Both the position numbers and the translations under genes were made by a program. The notes beneath the pieces were generated by a model. It was not told the origin of the DNA, did not search any database, and saw only the letters and a list, made by a program, of their open reading frames with translations. 64,000 nt of DNA from Heliopora coerulea (taxonomy: Eukaryota; Cnidaria; Anthozoa; Scleralcyonacea; Helioporidae), in the NCBI GenBank assembly GCA_030142905.1, contig JASJOG010000177.1, positions 124,001 to 188,000 on the forward strand, in the 5' to 3' direction. Positions 47,297 through 60,500 of this stretch are shown in pieces; the first letter of the stretch is position 1; each line of letters opens with the position of its first letter.

Positions 47297-48541
47297 AATA
47301 ATAACTTCCACAGAGTGAAGAAGGTTTTAAAATCGAAGTTAAATGGAAGGAACACCATACTAGCCTTAAACACATGGGCCGTGCCAGCGCTACGTTATGG
47401 TGCCGGGATAGTGAATTGGTCTAAAGCTGAGCTGAAGAACATGGACAGGAAGACAAGGAAACGGATGACAATCTATGGAATGCTACACCCTCGAGCGTAT
47501 GTTGACCGCTTGTACCTTCCAAGACGATGTGGTGGTCGTGAGCTGATTGGAGTTGAGGACTGCGTACGTGCTGAAGAGATAGGCCTGTCCAATTATGTCC
47601 TGAAAAGTGAGGAAGCACTGCTTGGGGCGGTGAGGAATTAGAGTTTCTCAAACTCGGAGGAAGATGAGATTGCCGAGCATTTCAAAGAAAGGAAGAGGAG
47701 AAAAAGACAAGAGGACTGGAAGGCTAAGACATTACATGGTTAGATCTTACGTCAAACTGAAGATGTCAGGGATGGGGCATCGTAGGATTGGATGATGAGA
47801 GGAGACTTGAAAAAGGAGACCGAGGGTCTGATCACAGCGGCCCAAGATCAAGCGTTGAGAACTAATGCGATCAAAGCAAAAATCGACAAACAGCAGCTAT
47901 CTCCTCTATGTGGTGTGAGAGACGAGACGGTGGGCCACTTGTTGTGTGAATGTAGTAAGATGGCACAGATTCAATATAAACATCGACATGACAACGTTGC
48001 CAAGATTGTGCACTGGGCAATTGCAAAACAGCGTGGACTTGACTTCGAAGAGAAATGGTACGAACACAAGCCGGAACCAGTCATTGAAAATGCTACCATA
48101 AAAATGCTGTGGGACTTTACCATCCAGACGGATCGTGAAATTGAAGCCCGGAGACCGGACATTGTACTGGTAAACAGGAAAGAGAATGAGTGCATAGTAA
48201 TCGACATTGCTGTGCCTGCAGATGCTAATATTGCAGCAAAAGAAAAAGAGAAGATCCAAAAATACCAGGACCTTAGAAGAGAGATTGCACGTCTATGGGA
48301 CATCAAAACGTGTGTGGTTCCAGTGGTGGTTGGTTCACTAGGTATGGTTACCAAGAACCTTGCCAAATACCTCGGGAAGATTGGAGTTCCAACAAAGATC
48401 CAACTCCTGCAGAAAGCAACACTACTCGGGTCTGCAATGATTCTGCGAAATGTGCTTGAGGCCTGAGGCTCACAGATACAGCTTGCCCTCAGCGTACTAA
48501 CATGTGACCAGCGACTATCTAAGCTGAGTATTTTAAATTAA

Positions 48542-48576
<35 letters not shown>

Positions 48577-51500
48577 ATGTGCAATGTCTGTTGCGGCCTT
48601 ACCTGGCGGGATGCTAGGAGCCCGTAGCAGGCTGAGATCCCTTTCACTGTCCTTAGTTGGGTGGTGTGCGAGTTGTAATAATAATAAAGATTATAGTCCA
48701 CAAGACCATTAAGGCGTGTGTGTAATCTCTCGCTCACTTTAGTTACAGTATAATAAAGAAACGCAACAAAAAGCCTGTCTAAAGGAAGGGAAGCACTCAT
48801 TAATCCCCAATTTTCTGACTTGACGAAATGAATCCCCATTGAGTTAACGAAATTTGATACAAAGTAAGTATCAACCGGAAAACCCTACTGACGTATTTCA
48901 CCCCACCCGAAGGTCGAAATACCGGATAGGTGATAAAATCGAGGAAGATCAATTGGCAAAACCAACTATACTTATAAAAATAGCTTTCAGAAATATTACA
49001 ATAAAGATATAATTATAAGAGCTGCGATATGTATAAATGAGCGAAAGGTTAAGTTTAGAAATCAAAAGAAGTTGTCTGAAGATCTGGCCAAAACTGACAA
49101 ACAATAAAGCTGTATACACGATAAAAATAATAGGAGGCGCCTTACATGTAAGCTGCGTCATGACACGAATAAACAGTACAAGGATTATGTTCACGCCTTT
49201 CGTAAGCCGCGCTTCACAAACGACCTGGCTTCGTAGCACGTCTAACATAAGACTAGCCTTCGCACTCAAACTAATCAGTTCAACCTCAAAGTGAGATGGT
49301 AGGGAGGATGGTCACTCGTTTGATATTGGATAAAATTTGGCTAGATGAACACTTGGTGTCACAGGGAATATGTCCCAGCCCAAAAGATATGTCTCCTGGG
49401 ACAAATTTCCTAGGAAATAGGTCCTCCCGAGGGATATATTTCTAAAGAAATTTGTCCCCCTTCTTAGAATCTCAGAACGCATCCGTGTTCATGTCATAGA
49501 CGTTTACAAAGCTATGTAGACAGTTTTTTACACTCGACCTTTGCAAAAACATTACGCGACAATCCATATTGTACATGTAGCACAACAATTCAAGAGTAAC
49601 GCCAAATATATTTATAGAAAGTAAATTATAATAGTCAAATATATATTTGCTAACTATTGCTCAAACGATTTTTTTACAAATTTTTGGTGGCGGGGCACAG
49701 GCATCGCATAAACGTTCCTGATCACTCTCAGGAGACGAACTTAACTGAATACAAGGAAGATTGTACCAGTTGTCGCAAAATATCGCAAAGAACCATGTCA
49801 CCATATTCTGGCAAATAACAAATACAAAATGCCTGTATACCGGCATACCAGAAAAAAACCCTTTTTTAAAGATCGATTGCACAGTTTTACTTGTATCGGA
49901 AAACCGGAAAAAAAGATGGGTGGACCACTGCGAAGACAGGTGGGTTTACCAAAATAGCTTATACAGCGTATGACTAATCGCCAGACTATCCTCTCGTAAC
50001 GGTAACAGCCATTAAGATCTATTTTAGTTTATAAATTTTGCTGCATCACATGTCAAACGTCTTTCTTTGGCTATACCCATTGCGTGTAAAAAATTAAAAG
50101 TTGCTTCTCGATTCACCCTAATTGGTCTATGTCGTAGTTAACTGATATGTCAGGAAGTATCAGCTTAGTTTCGAAGTTTCTTAATTCAAACACTATCCGA
50201 AGATTCTATTGTTACTGACATTACGGACTTACACGCTAGATTACTAAGTGTCTACTGCAGTACACTCAAAAACGAGATCTATCGCCTTTAATATAAAAGT
50301 AGAAAGCTGCGTAGCATGTGTTGAACGACGGGTAAAAAGCCAGAAGGCTTGGGGAACAGAAAAAAACTTTGGATTACCAAAGGCCCTTCGTCGGAATGAA
50401 ACATAAAGTGATATAAAAATTAGGTAATATTTTCAGGTGGAAAAAAGTCGTATAACTCAAACATGACCAATAAATCCGAGACGTCAGTATTTTCTAAAAA
50501 AATAAACAATTGAATCACGCCTCCCATTCAATCTCAGCTTCAGAAGAAAGCTCAGTGAACTTTAGCTTTGCAAATGGTCTCTTGGTGTCTGAATGTACTG
50601 CGCAAGTAGAAAGAGGGCCAAATTTCCGAAGAGTGAGAAAAATTTCCCAGGATATATGTCCGGGGAGACAAATTTTTGGGGTACATATTTACTGGGACAC
50701 TGGAACTACTTTCGTGTTGTATGCTACGACACTAAGTGGTTCATCCTTTCTTGTGCTCACTGGAGATAATGATGTACTAGGGAAGTTGGGAGTGCACTTA
50801 AAAGCTAAGGTCGTTCTCGGCTATTGCATTGAACAAAACTTACGCTTTCTTCGTTCTCTCACCACTTCCCGCAAGCATCCGTATTCCACAACTCGATTGA
50901 GCACGCAATGATGCCTAACCATGAATAAGTATTTTTATCAACTCACTTATCTACAATCAATTGACGACTCAAAACCAGTCCCCTGTGATTCAATGGATAC
51001 GGTGGCCATGTCACGGAAGGCGCCAGGAATTACATCAATATTATTTTTGGAGGGGCACTAAGGATCTTGAGTAGGCACAAAAGTTGAGTCCGACATTGGC
51101 AAATTCGGTGTACTGTCTCCCAAACGGTTTAATGATGTCTTTGTTGTCTTGGTGTATTTTATCTTATTTTATTTCCATAAAATGCAGGCAGGCAGGTCAA
51201 ATACAAAATATCTACGACCAGCAGTCGAACGGGTTAATTACCTCATTCTGAACATCAATACTGTGCTTACTAGACCTTTTTTTACAATCAATACGCCAGA
51301 ATTGCGTTGAACAGAAACATTCTTGAAGACGCACTGATGTTTTGCTGTTAGAGCTCAATTAAGCTAGGAAAATTAGGCAATTAGGAAAATTAGCAGAATC
51401 ACTAATATTTTTTGGGTGGGCACACTAAATTTTTGGGTGGCAAAAGCTTACCCAGGCCCCACCCTGGCTCCGCCACTGGGCCATGTTGGTGCCCCCTCCA

Positions 51501-54500
51501 CACAATAGCAATTACATTCTCGTCCCCCCCAGCATCATTTCTCGTTCCACTCACGCACGACAAGTTTTTCGGCTCCACAGAAACACACGCCAGATAATAA
51601 CGTAATTTTCTGTCTGCATTTAATAAATTGAATAAGAGGTGTATGGACACGCTTTGATTAGCAAAAACCGGAAACCCTACAATTGCCTGTGTCTTCAAAG
51701 TTGCAAAACTTTACGGCAAAGCTATGAAAAGTGACGAGAGTTGGGGACGACAATGCAGCAGTTGATGAGATTTTGTTGCCAAAGTTCCACCAGTATGATC
51801 ACCATGACTCACTATCTCCAAATTCGATCAGTACTTTTCCAAGGGAGGTCAAAATATTCGGACAGATAGCCTTTCAGAGACTCTCAGACATGACAGACGT
51901 TTTATGTACCACGACAGACTTTTTATGTACCCCCCCTGGAACAACATGCAGTAAATTTTTAACTAACCTTGAGAAGTCACCAAACACGGCCTATAGGTGA
52001 TAAAAAATAAACAAATTTTGTGGTTAAAACGAAAGTAAAACCACGTAAGTATGTGTAAACAGCAGCAGATATAGGAAGTGGCTCTAATGAAGTATGCCGT
52101 TTTGAATTTGAACAGGACAGTGGTGTTATCAAGATTTTTGACTTGGGTGCCAAGTCATCTGACAATCTTTAGTGCTATCTGCTACTGGCTATAAAAATAT
52201 CGAGCATATTAATAGGTCCAACCCACCAATAAGAATGCTTCACAAATTGCTCAGGGTCCGCGCATACGATATATGGGCCTCAGACTCCAAGCCTCGTGAA
52301 TCAATACAACAACAGTTTAGGTTTGAAACCATGCGATCGTTGTCCTGATGTATGCATCAAACTCACGAAATACTCGAAGTGATACATCAGGATGGCAATC
52401 AAGCGACAAAAAAGTCTTACGTGTAACGGAGCCTTAACCCAAAGCAATGAGACTGTTCAGAGAATTTGGCTGAGGTTTTCGTATAGAGAAAAAGGCAAAT
52501 ACTAATTTATAAACCTTAAGTAGATTTCTGTTATGTTGGTATCATGCAGATATTAGAACAGCAGAGTAAACTACAAATCCCAGAAAACAATGACATCTTG
52601 AAACCCAAGATATGAGTCAATAACAAGACGACGAATGATTGCGATCATATTTGGACTCTATTGCAAAGTCATTGTCAAATCAAATTGATAATAACTTTTC
52701 AATAAAGTCAAAATATCATCGCAATCATTCGCCGTCTTGTTATTGACTCATATCTTGGGTTTTCAAGATGTCATAGTTTTTCGGGATTTGTTTTTTACTC
52801 TATTTCATCGAATTGTCAGCTGGCACCGGATTTTAGAACAGCAGCTGGATCAAACATTCCTGTAATTATTGACTCTTACCTGTAAGACATAAGCTCCTAG
52901 TTGAAACACATCATTGCTTTCACAGCAAATATGTCCCTGGAATATCATGAGATAACCAATAAATTAAAAATGAACCAAAAAGTTTCATAAAACTCAACAT
53001 TTGTTAAAGTCTTATTTATAAAATAAGCACATGTGCCGATCGGGACATGCAAACACGAAGCAAAGCCAAATGTTTAAACCCAGACACGCAATGGACATGA
53101 TTTGTATAAATTATGACTAGATTTGTTGATACCCTAGATGAAGCAGATTCAAGCAGCAGTGCTTGTAAATGTGGTATAGAACTGACGTTTGATCAGTTCT
53201 CTCTTATATTTTTACAGACACGGATTAAACGTTATGCTTAGGTCACACAACTCAACGTTTTCAACATTTGTTAGCAACAAACGTTGATAGCGGCTCAAGA
53301 AGCTTTTTTAAGATTATCGTTGTTTCGTGTCTCACAGAATGCCACAGAGCGCGTCACGGATGACTTAACTTAAATATAATTCACAAGTGCGAAGGTATAG
53401 AACGTCTGATAAAAACTTGCAATTCTGTTACTTAACTCTGCATGGTTACTTTTCTATTTCTGATTGTTCGTAGTACAATATCACTTCATATTTTATCAAA
53501 AATTTTAATTATTATTCGACATAAGCAAGGGTTTTTGTAAATTTCCCCTCTAAGCGGCCAATACGGGAAATATTCGACCGCTTATTAACCAATCAAATTG
53601 CACGATTTCCGTATTCGGACCGATCGCAGCCACAGTCAAAAAATCACCTATTATATTTATATTCCAGGTTGGTGGAATTTTCTTAAAATGAGTAGTTTTT
53701 TGGGAATTGCTAAGGAAATTCAAAATGCATGACAGTGACACCACAAAAACGGCTTTTTGGCTAAATATGAGAAATTACGTTGCGAAAGATTCGCACACAG
53801 GTTTAGCTATTTAGCCAAATTTTTTGATTATGTCACTAAAGGTTGGGATCAACTTGCGGACAAACTCGACGTTCGACTACAGGGGCAAAGTTAGCCAGTT
53901 CGAACAAGAAGCAGGAGAATTCAGCAGGAGGGTCCTTCAAAAGAGTCGGATATATTTTGGCTGCGCGGACGACAGTTTCCGAGACGTGGTGAAGGTGGTC
54001 AATTTTAAGGAAGTATGCCTCAATCTATGAAGTTTTTGATGAGAAAAAAAGGGTTTTTTCATAAGGCGAGTGAGAAGCTGAACCATGGATATTTGACCAC
54101 GGCCAACGGAATTCCTACCCTGACACTTTTAACTGTTAGAATTAGTTTGTGATCTTTTGTGTTTTGTGTTTTGTTTTTATTTTTTTCAAAATTTCTTTTT
54201 CTAATTTTTTTATTCAGTTTACAGCTCAAGACATATTGGTGACATTCTTCAATTAGCGGGGAATTTAATTTGAGTTCAACCTATCCGTTTTTCTCGGCAA
54301 CGCAAAATAAAAAAATATGCTATTTACCGTTTCTGGTTAGTCCGCTCATACCCAAGATCATAAATTTTATAGCAGATTTATCCCCAAACCGGCGATTCCA
54401 CCTGCCGAAATACCCACAAGGAATCAGTCTCTTATTTTTATTAATAAAGTCATTATCAAAAAATTATTGTTACAAGTAACACTATCTTTATTTCTCAAGA

Positions 54501-57500
54501 AATAAACTTGTGACAAGTCCGACAATAAATGATTTATTTGTTCAAGCTTGCAACCCTATTACTGGGTCGGAAGAGTTTAAACAAGAGAACCAAATAAACA
54601 AAGATCTGTTTGGGCAGGATCTTTTCAAACGTTTCAGATTACACTGTTTTAAATTTTCAGTAATGAATTACAAGTAATCATAAGATGGTCGGATGAATTA
54701 TACCGGGAGCTGATGAAAATACCTAAAAGTTCAGTAACATAATAGTGATCAAATGAACAGGTGAATACAGTTTTAAATCCTTTTTCAATTCTGTCTCATT
54801 CTGGTAAATTCTATCGTATCCTAGAAAAAGTCAATAGTACTTGAAGAATGTCAACAATTCAGTTTGGTCACTTGATATCTTATTGTGATAAATATCACAT
54901 GTAATAAAATGATCTGTTTCCTCATGCAAAGTTTCACCAGAAGATCTGGACACAGTGTATTTAGGGGTTTAATAAATACTGTAAGACAAGTTAAAAAAAA
55001 ACCCCAAACAAACAACAACAAAAAAACAAAAAACCCCAACATGTAATAAACCCAAATTACCAGTCATGTGCATGCAAGGAAGACAGAAAGAGAGCTTCAG
55101 GTCATACTTGAACTTTAAGACAAAGTCACGGTCAAACCTACACTAAATTTCCAGATGTGGTTCTATGCAAAGGATATGCTAATGGTGTGCTTTCACAAGG
55201 TGAAAATGTGAGAAAAAGGTGTAAGTCCTTCTTTCAGTTCAAGTGCAATGTTTAGTTCTTGTCTTTCAAATTCTATAAGCAGAGCCTTTTATTATTAGTG
55301 AAGGCTCTTTTCATAAAATTTAACAGGTGAGAATCACACAATGGCCTTGTGCAACTAAAAAACAGAAACTGTTCCATTTCTAAAATACCATTTCGGTAAT
55401 ATTTCAATATAATTTTTACACTTTTCAAGAATTAAGTGGTTCATTGTACATGTATAACAAAATATTGAGAAATTTTAATATTGTTAGTAATTTCAAAGTT
55501 TTCATTTGATGAATTACAGTGTTAATAAAATACTACCAAATTACTGTAAATTTCTGGTTATACGATTTGGAGAATTTGTTATTAATATGTATTGCGGGCA
55601 GTAATACAACTAGTCTCACTTTTTTCACAAAACAATGCATGCTAAGCAATGCAGCACGTGGGAGCTACTGTTGTCAATGTTTGATCCCATGCCAACCTTG
55701 CTGACTAGTTTGTTTATCTGTTTAAAACTACTGCACTGCTTGTGGTTTATAAATAAATACTATTGACTGACTTTAACTCATTAAGGGACACGGGTGCACT
55801 TTGGTATTTTACTTTAGCTATCAGCAGGCAATTTTACTCCTCAGAGTGATTAGCCCTGCCCCTTAATGAGTTAAACAACGTTCAGGAACCTTAATGCAAA
55901 TGTAACAACTTTGTTGCAATTATCTTGAAAATCATAATACCACATCTTATTGTCATAGGTAAACGCCCTCAATGTGACAAAGCTTCCTCCAGATATTCAG
56001 TTAAATTAAAAAAAATCACTTGACAAATCCTTGGTAATAGAAACAATCACTGATTGGGAAAGCAACAAATTTCTGAACAAAAACATTCCAAAACTGTATA
56101 GGGTAATCACTACCTGTATAGGGTAATCAATCCCTCTCAAATTTAGAGAGCATAAACTTCCAATGGTGTTGTAACACCTGGCTTGGTATTGTATATGTAA
56201 CCGTAATCGGGTTTTTTCCACAATTTCTCAATGCTATTTATTATCTGTACTGTCTATTGCCATCTCAGGGTTCAAATTATACTTTTTCTATCGTAAGCCA
56301 AAAATTGCCCAGGTACAGTAATTTTATCTGCTTGTGACTATCCAGGGCCAATTCCTTTTTTACCAAGACCATATATTTCGTTGTGTATAAACCACTTTCA
56401 AATATTCATTTAGAGGACCAACTTATACTAGGGAGTTTTGGTTAGTTTGTGTTTCAATATACTTGGCATTATAACATCCATTTGTATAACCAATCATTTT
56501 GCATGTTACTGTAGTTAACAGCACAAATTTTGGTTTTATGTGAGCCATTATATTGTCCTCACAAACAATGAACTCTTTTTGACCTTGATGCTGGCAGCCC
56601 TAAGTAGCCATGACCATTAGGGAATTCACTACAAGTCCATCCTCCTCATCATAATCTAGCCAGTTGCAATTCTAGTTTTTTTAGTGATTACCCTTGCTGT
56701 TTTGCTGCCACTTTTTCTAGAATGTTTATCAGCTTTGCTCTCAGTTTGGCTGCTAGTTATTCCAAAATTGACTGAACTAGCAATGGTTAACTTGTTTCAT
56801 TAAAGATCATGTTATTAGTGGCATTCATTCTTTAAAAGCCCTGGAAGTGTGTATAACTCTAACCCTAACTCTGACCCTAACTCTTGGCTTTATATACAAT
56901 CTTGGGGGTTTTAAAGAATAAAATCCATTGTTTACTATTCTTACTGTCCACTCACAGTATGGTGCAATTTCTTCATTTAGCCAAATGATGCTTTTGTCCA
57001 ATATCTGTCACATTGATATCATGGATACAATAATGCACTATGGGAAATATGTCAATCAGTGCATTCAGTATGTTTTAGGCAAAGTGTATATACTTTAGAT
57101 CACCACGATTGCTGGATTAGAACACCTTTCTAATCTGGCAATCAAAGTTGCCCCAATCGTAACAGTTGCCCAGATCAGACACTTTGATGTGTCTAATAGA
57201 TTTTTAGGATTGCTAGTACCGGTATGTCCTTTTCACAGCCATAGTGATCATGATGATCAAATAGACACCAGGCTTAACAGCTGAGTATGTTTCTATGTAA
57301 CACAAACCTTGAATATCAAAGACTTTGCTTGAAGATAAAAAAGTTCCACAGTAACTTTCTCTTTAAAGTAAGTTATACTTGGCACATAAAATCTGTTGGA
57401 AAAGAGACAGAGTAAGATGTTTGACCATTTACATGAAATGGATGGGAAAACATTTTTGATTACAGGAAATATAAACTGAGAAGGCAGGTAATCAGTCAAT

Positions 57501-60500
57501 GTCCAACCACATGATCTGGCTATTGTTAACAATATTCTGGTGAAGACATACAGATACTGTAGTGAAGCCTCTTAACTCTAAGGTAGGGGTGTACCAGATA
57601 ATGATTTTTACTATCTGGCCTGATACTGCACTTGTTGGATAGTGTAAGAAAATCTGGCCAGTTTATCCACCTGGATATCATAACATTTGATTCATAATCA
57701 TGTTAATAAATAAACTACTTTCAGTTTTGCCCAAGATTGTTGTTTGCATGCATAACTGCTAGAGCTACACTGTGGAGACTGTTATTGGTAATTACACAGA
57801 AATATATGCTGAATTGCCTCTAGACTATATTGGAGACACAATCTTATTCCAAACAGTATTTGTACTAAATCTGTAATCACAATGACTTGATGTGATCTCT
57901 GACAAGGTCTACTGTTAATCTTAAAATTAAATACAAATGGCAAGTGGAAGATGCAAACAAAACCATTAAACAAAGTAATGGGGATAATATGGATTTTTAA
58001 AGTTTTATATTCTAATTTCTGGCTGCAAACAAATTGGCATAGAAAGAGTTAATGCTGTACGTTTTCATAATTGGTGCACAAGCATATTTACATCATTGTG
58101 CATCTTTAATTGATAGGTGATATCTTTTGTTTATATTGGTTTAATGAATGAACTAGAAACTAACCACCTACCAGCTACATTTTTGCCATTTTTTGTGTCA
58201 CCGATCAGTGCATTTTTGTAGAAAACTGAATCAAAGAAAAATCCAACAATCTGGCCAGATACTACAAAACATTAGGCCAGATACCAGATTGTGAAATTTT
58301 TCATTATCTGGCCAAATACTAAATCCAGTGCACACCCACTAAGAGGTATAGGGTTTACATCCAATTTCAAACCTCAAAATAGGTGTACTGTCTCACTGGT
58401 TATACACCAATAAAATAATTAGTTAATTTATTTTTATATATATAATTTAGTCATGGTTTTCAAATACATTGATACCATGGCAACTGGTAATTTATGATAA
58501 AGTAAGACAAAATGAAGAAGAAATATATGCACTAAAGAGGTATACACAGTTACCTAAGACTGTTGGACCATTTAGTTCTTAAAAAAACTGTATGAAACTG
58601 AAAGAGGTAAAATACTATGTAAAGAGTAGACCTAAGGAATGAAGAAAAAGCATGATGCATTTCAGCAGACCACTTATCAAGTGCTATATGTCTGCTGACT
58701 AAAGAAACAAATCACCTGCTTATACTATCTCAAGAAAGCTGATGTCATCGAGCCAATGGTATGAGGGAGGGTCAAAATAGGGCTAGTTGGAAAACAAATT
58801 CCTTTTGCAGGCACAGATCTGGATCATTAAAGTTTTATGTAAATTAAAGGCAGAATGGCATTTGTAAAGAATTCTAAAATTATTGTCTGAGTAGGTTTTG
58901 GTGCAAGACTTGTTAGACAGAAGGGGTTTGCCAACAGCTGAATCATAACTGATGAATTGACTGGAATGGCACTGTTGTTCTGGCTGTTGATGTGATGGTT
59001 GAGTTTTATTTCTAATGACACAAGGAACATGTTGTTTGATCTTATCACCTATTCTCTCATTAGTTCTACCCACATAGCGAGATTCATACTTGCATTTAAA
59101 TTCATAAACAACACAGCTTGATGAAGTGTTAAACTTTGCCATACCACCTGGAAAACTAAAACATGAGTCCATACTTAGTGAATTTGAAACATTTTGGGTG
59201 CAGTTAGAAAACTTAACTCCCCATAACAAAGAACTGTTAATCACTTGTAAAGCCAAACTCTGGGACATTGCCCATGCATACAGTGGAACACCTATAGAAT
59301 CTAAAGACTTTTCCCTTACAAGGGGACATCTTATTGCTTTGTCAAAACTATGCAAAAACAAGGATATTGTTATTTGCAAACCAGATAAGGGCTCTGGAGT
59401 AGTAATTTTGAATAAAGCAGATTACAAGGGGGAAATGTTGCATATACTTAATGATGACAGAAAATTTTGTGAACTAGGCAAATTACCGCAATGTGATAAG
59501 ACAGCATCTAATGAAAGAAAACTACAATCACTATTGTTGCACTTGAAGAAGTCAAACCAGATCAATGGTGGCTTCTATGAGTGAGCTCAGCCAACAGGCT
59601 TGGAACATCTGAGAATGTGTGGACTTCCCAAAGTGCACAAAGAAGGGACTCCTTTAAGACCTAAGACCCATTCTGTCAATGATAAAATCAGCACAACACA
59701 ATTTGGCCAAGGTACTCTCACTACTTTTAGATCTGGTACTGGATAAATTCTCAAGTAGAGTTGTTAAAGATTTGTTCAGTTTTGTCAAAGAGCTACGAGA
59801 AATAACTATTCACATGAAGAATCTGATCATGTGTTCATTTGACATAGTAAGCTTATTTACAAATATCCCTCTGGATGAATTAACTATAAGTATTGGTGCC
59901 AATACTTTATACCACACAGATATTACACCACCTGAAACCTCTGAAGATGATTTCTGTGAACTCATGCTTGGTGCCACAAAGGGGGTAAAATTTAGCTTTG
60001 TGACACTATGTTCAAACAGACTGATGGAGTGGCAATGGGGTCACCATTAGGCCCTGTTCCCGTAAATATCTTTGTTGGATATCACAAGTCTAGACTGTTT
60101 CAATCTATATCACACAAACTACTGCAGTGGTACAAATGGTATGTAGATGACACTTTTGGATTATTTAACAGCTACATTGCAACTAATTCCTTTCTAGATA
60201 CCCTCAACAATCTTCACCCATCATTAAAATTTACTTGTGAGTATGCCAAAGACAATAAACTCCCTTTCCTTGACATACTCATGCATAAAGAGGAAACGGG
60301 CTTCTTGATACGTACATGTTTACAGGAAACCAACTTTTAAGGGCCTGTACACAAGATTTGATTCTTTCAGTGCTAGAAAGCAAAAACTCTCCTTGATTAA
60401 ATGTTTAATTGACCATACTTATAAGATTTCATCTGAGAAATTTCTTCAAAGTGATCTTGAAAAGTTGAAATTTATATTTTTATCTAATGGTTACCTGGAA

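Noticed and set aside
46878..47318. ORF with poly-Asn and poly-Ile tracts, and mirrored poly-Tyr/poly-Leu ORFs
   Set aside because: AAT microsatellite read through in different frames; no protein motif outside it.
58783..59379. A 198-residue minus-strand gene
   Set aside because: It is the inverted 3' end of a Penelope-like element running across a junction into antisense RT sequence.
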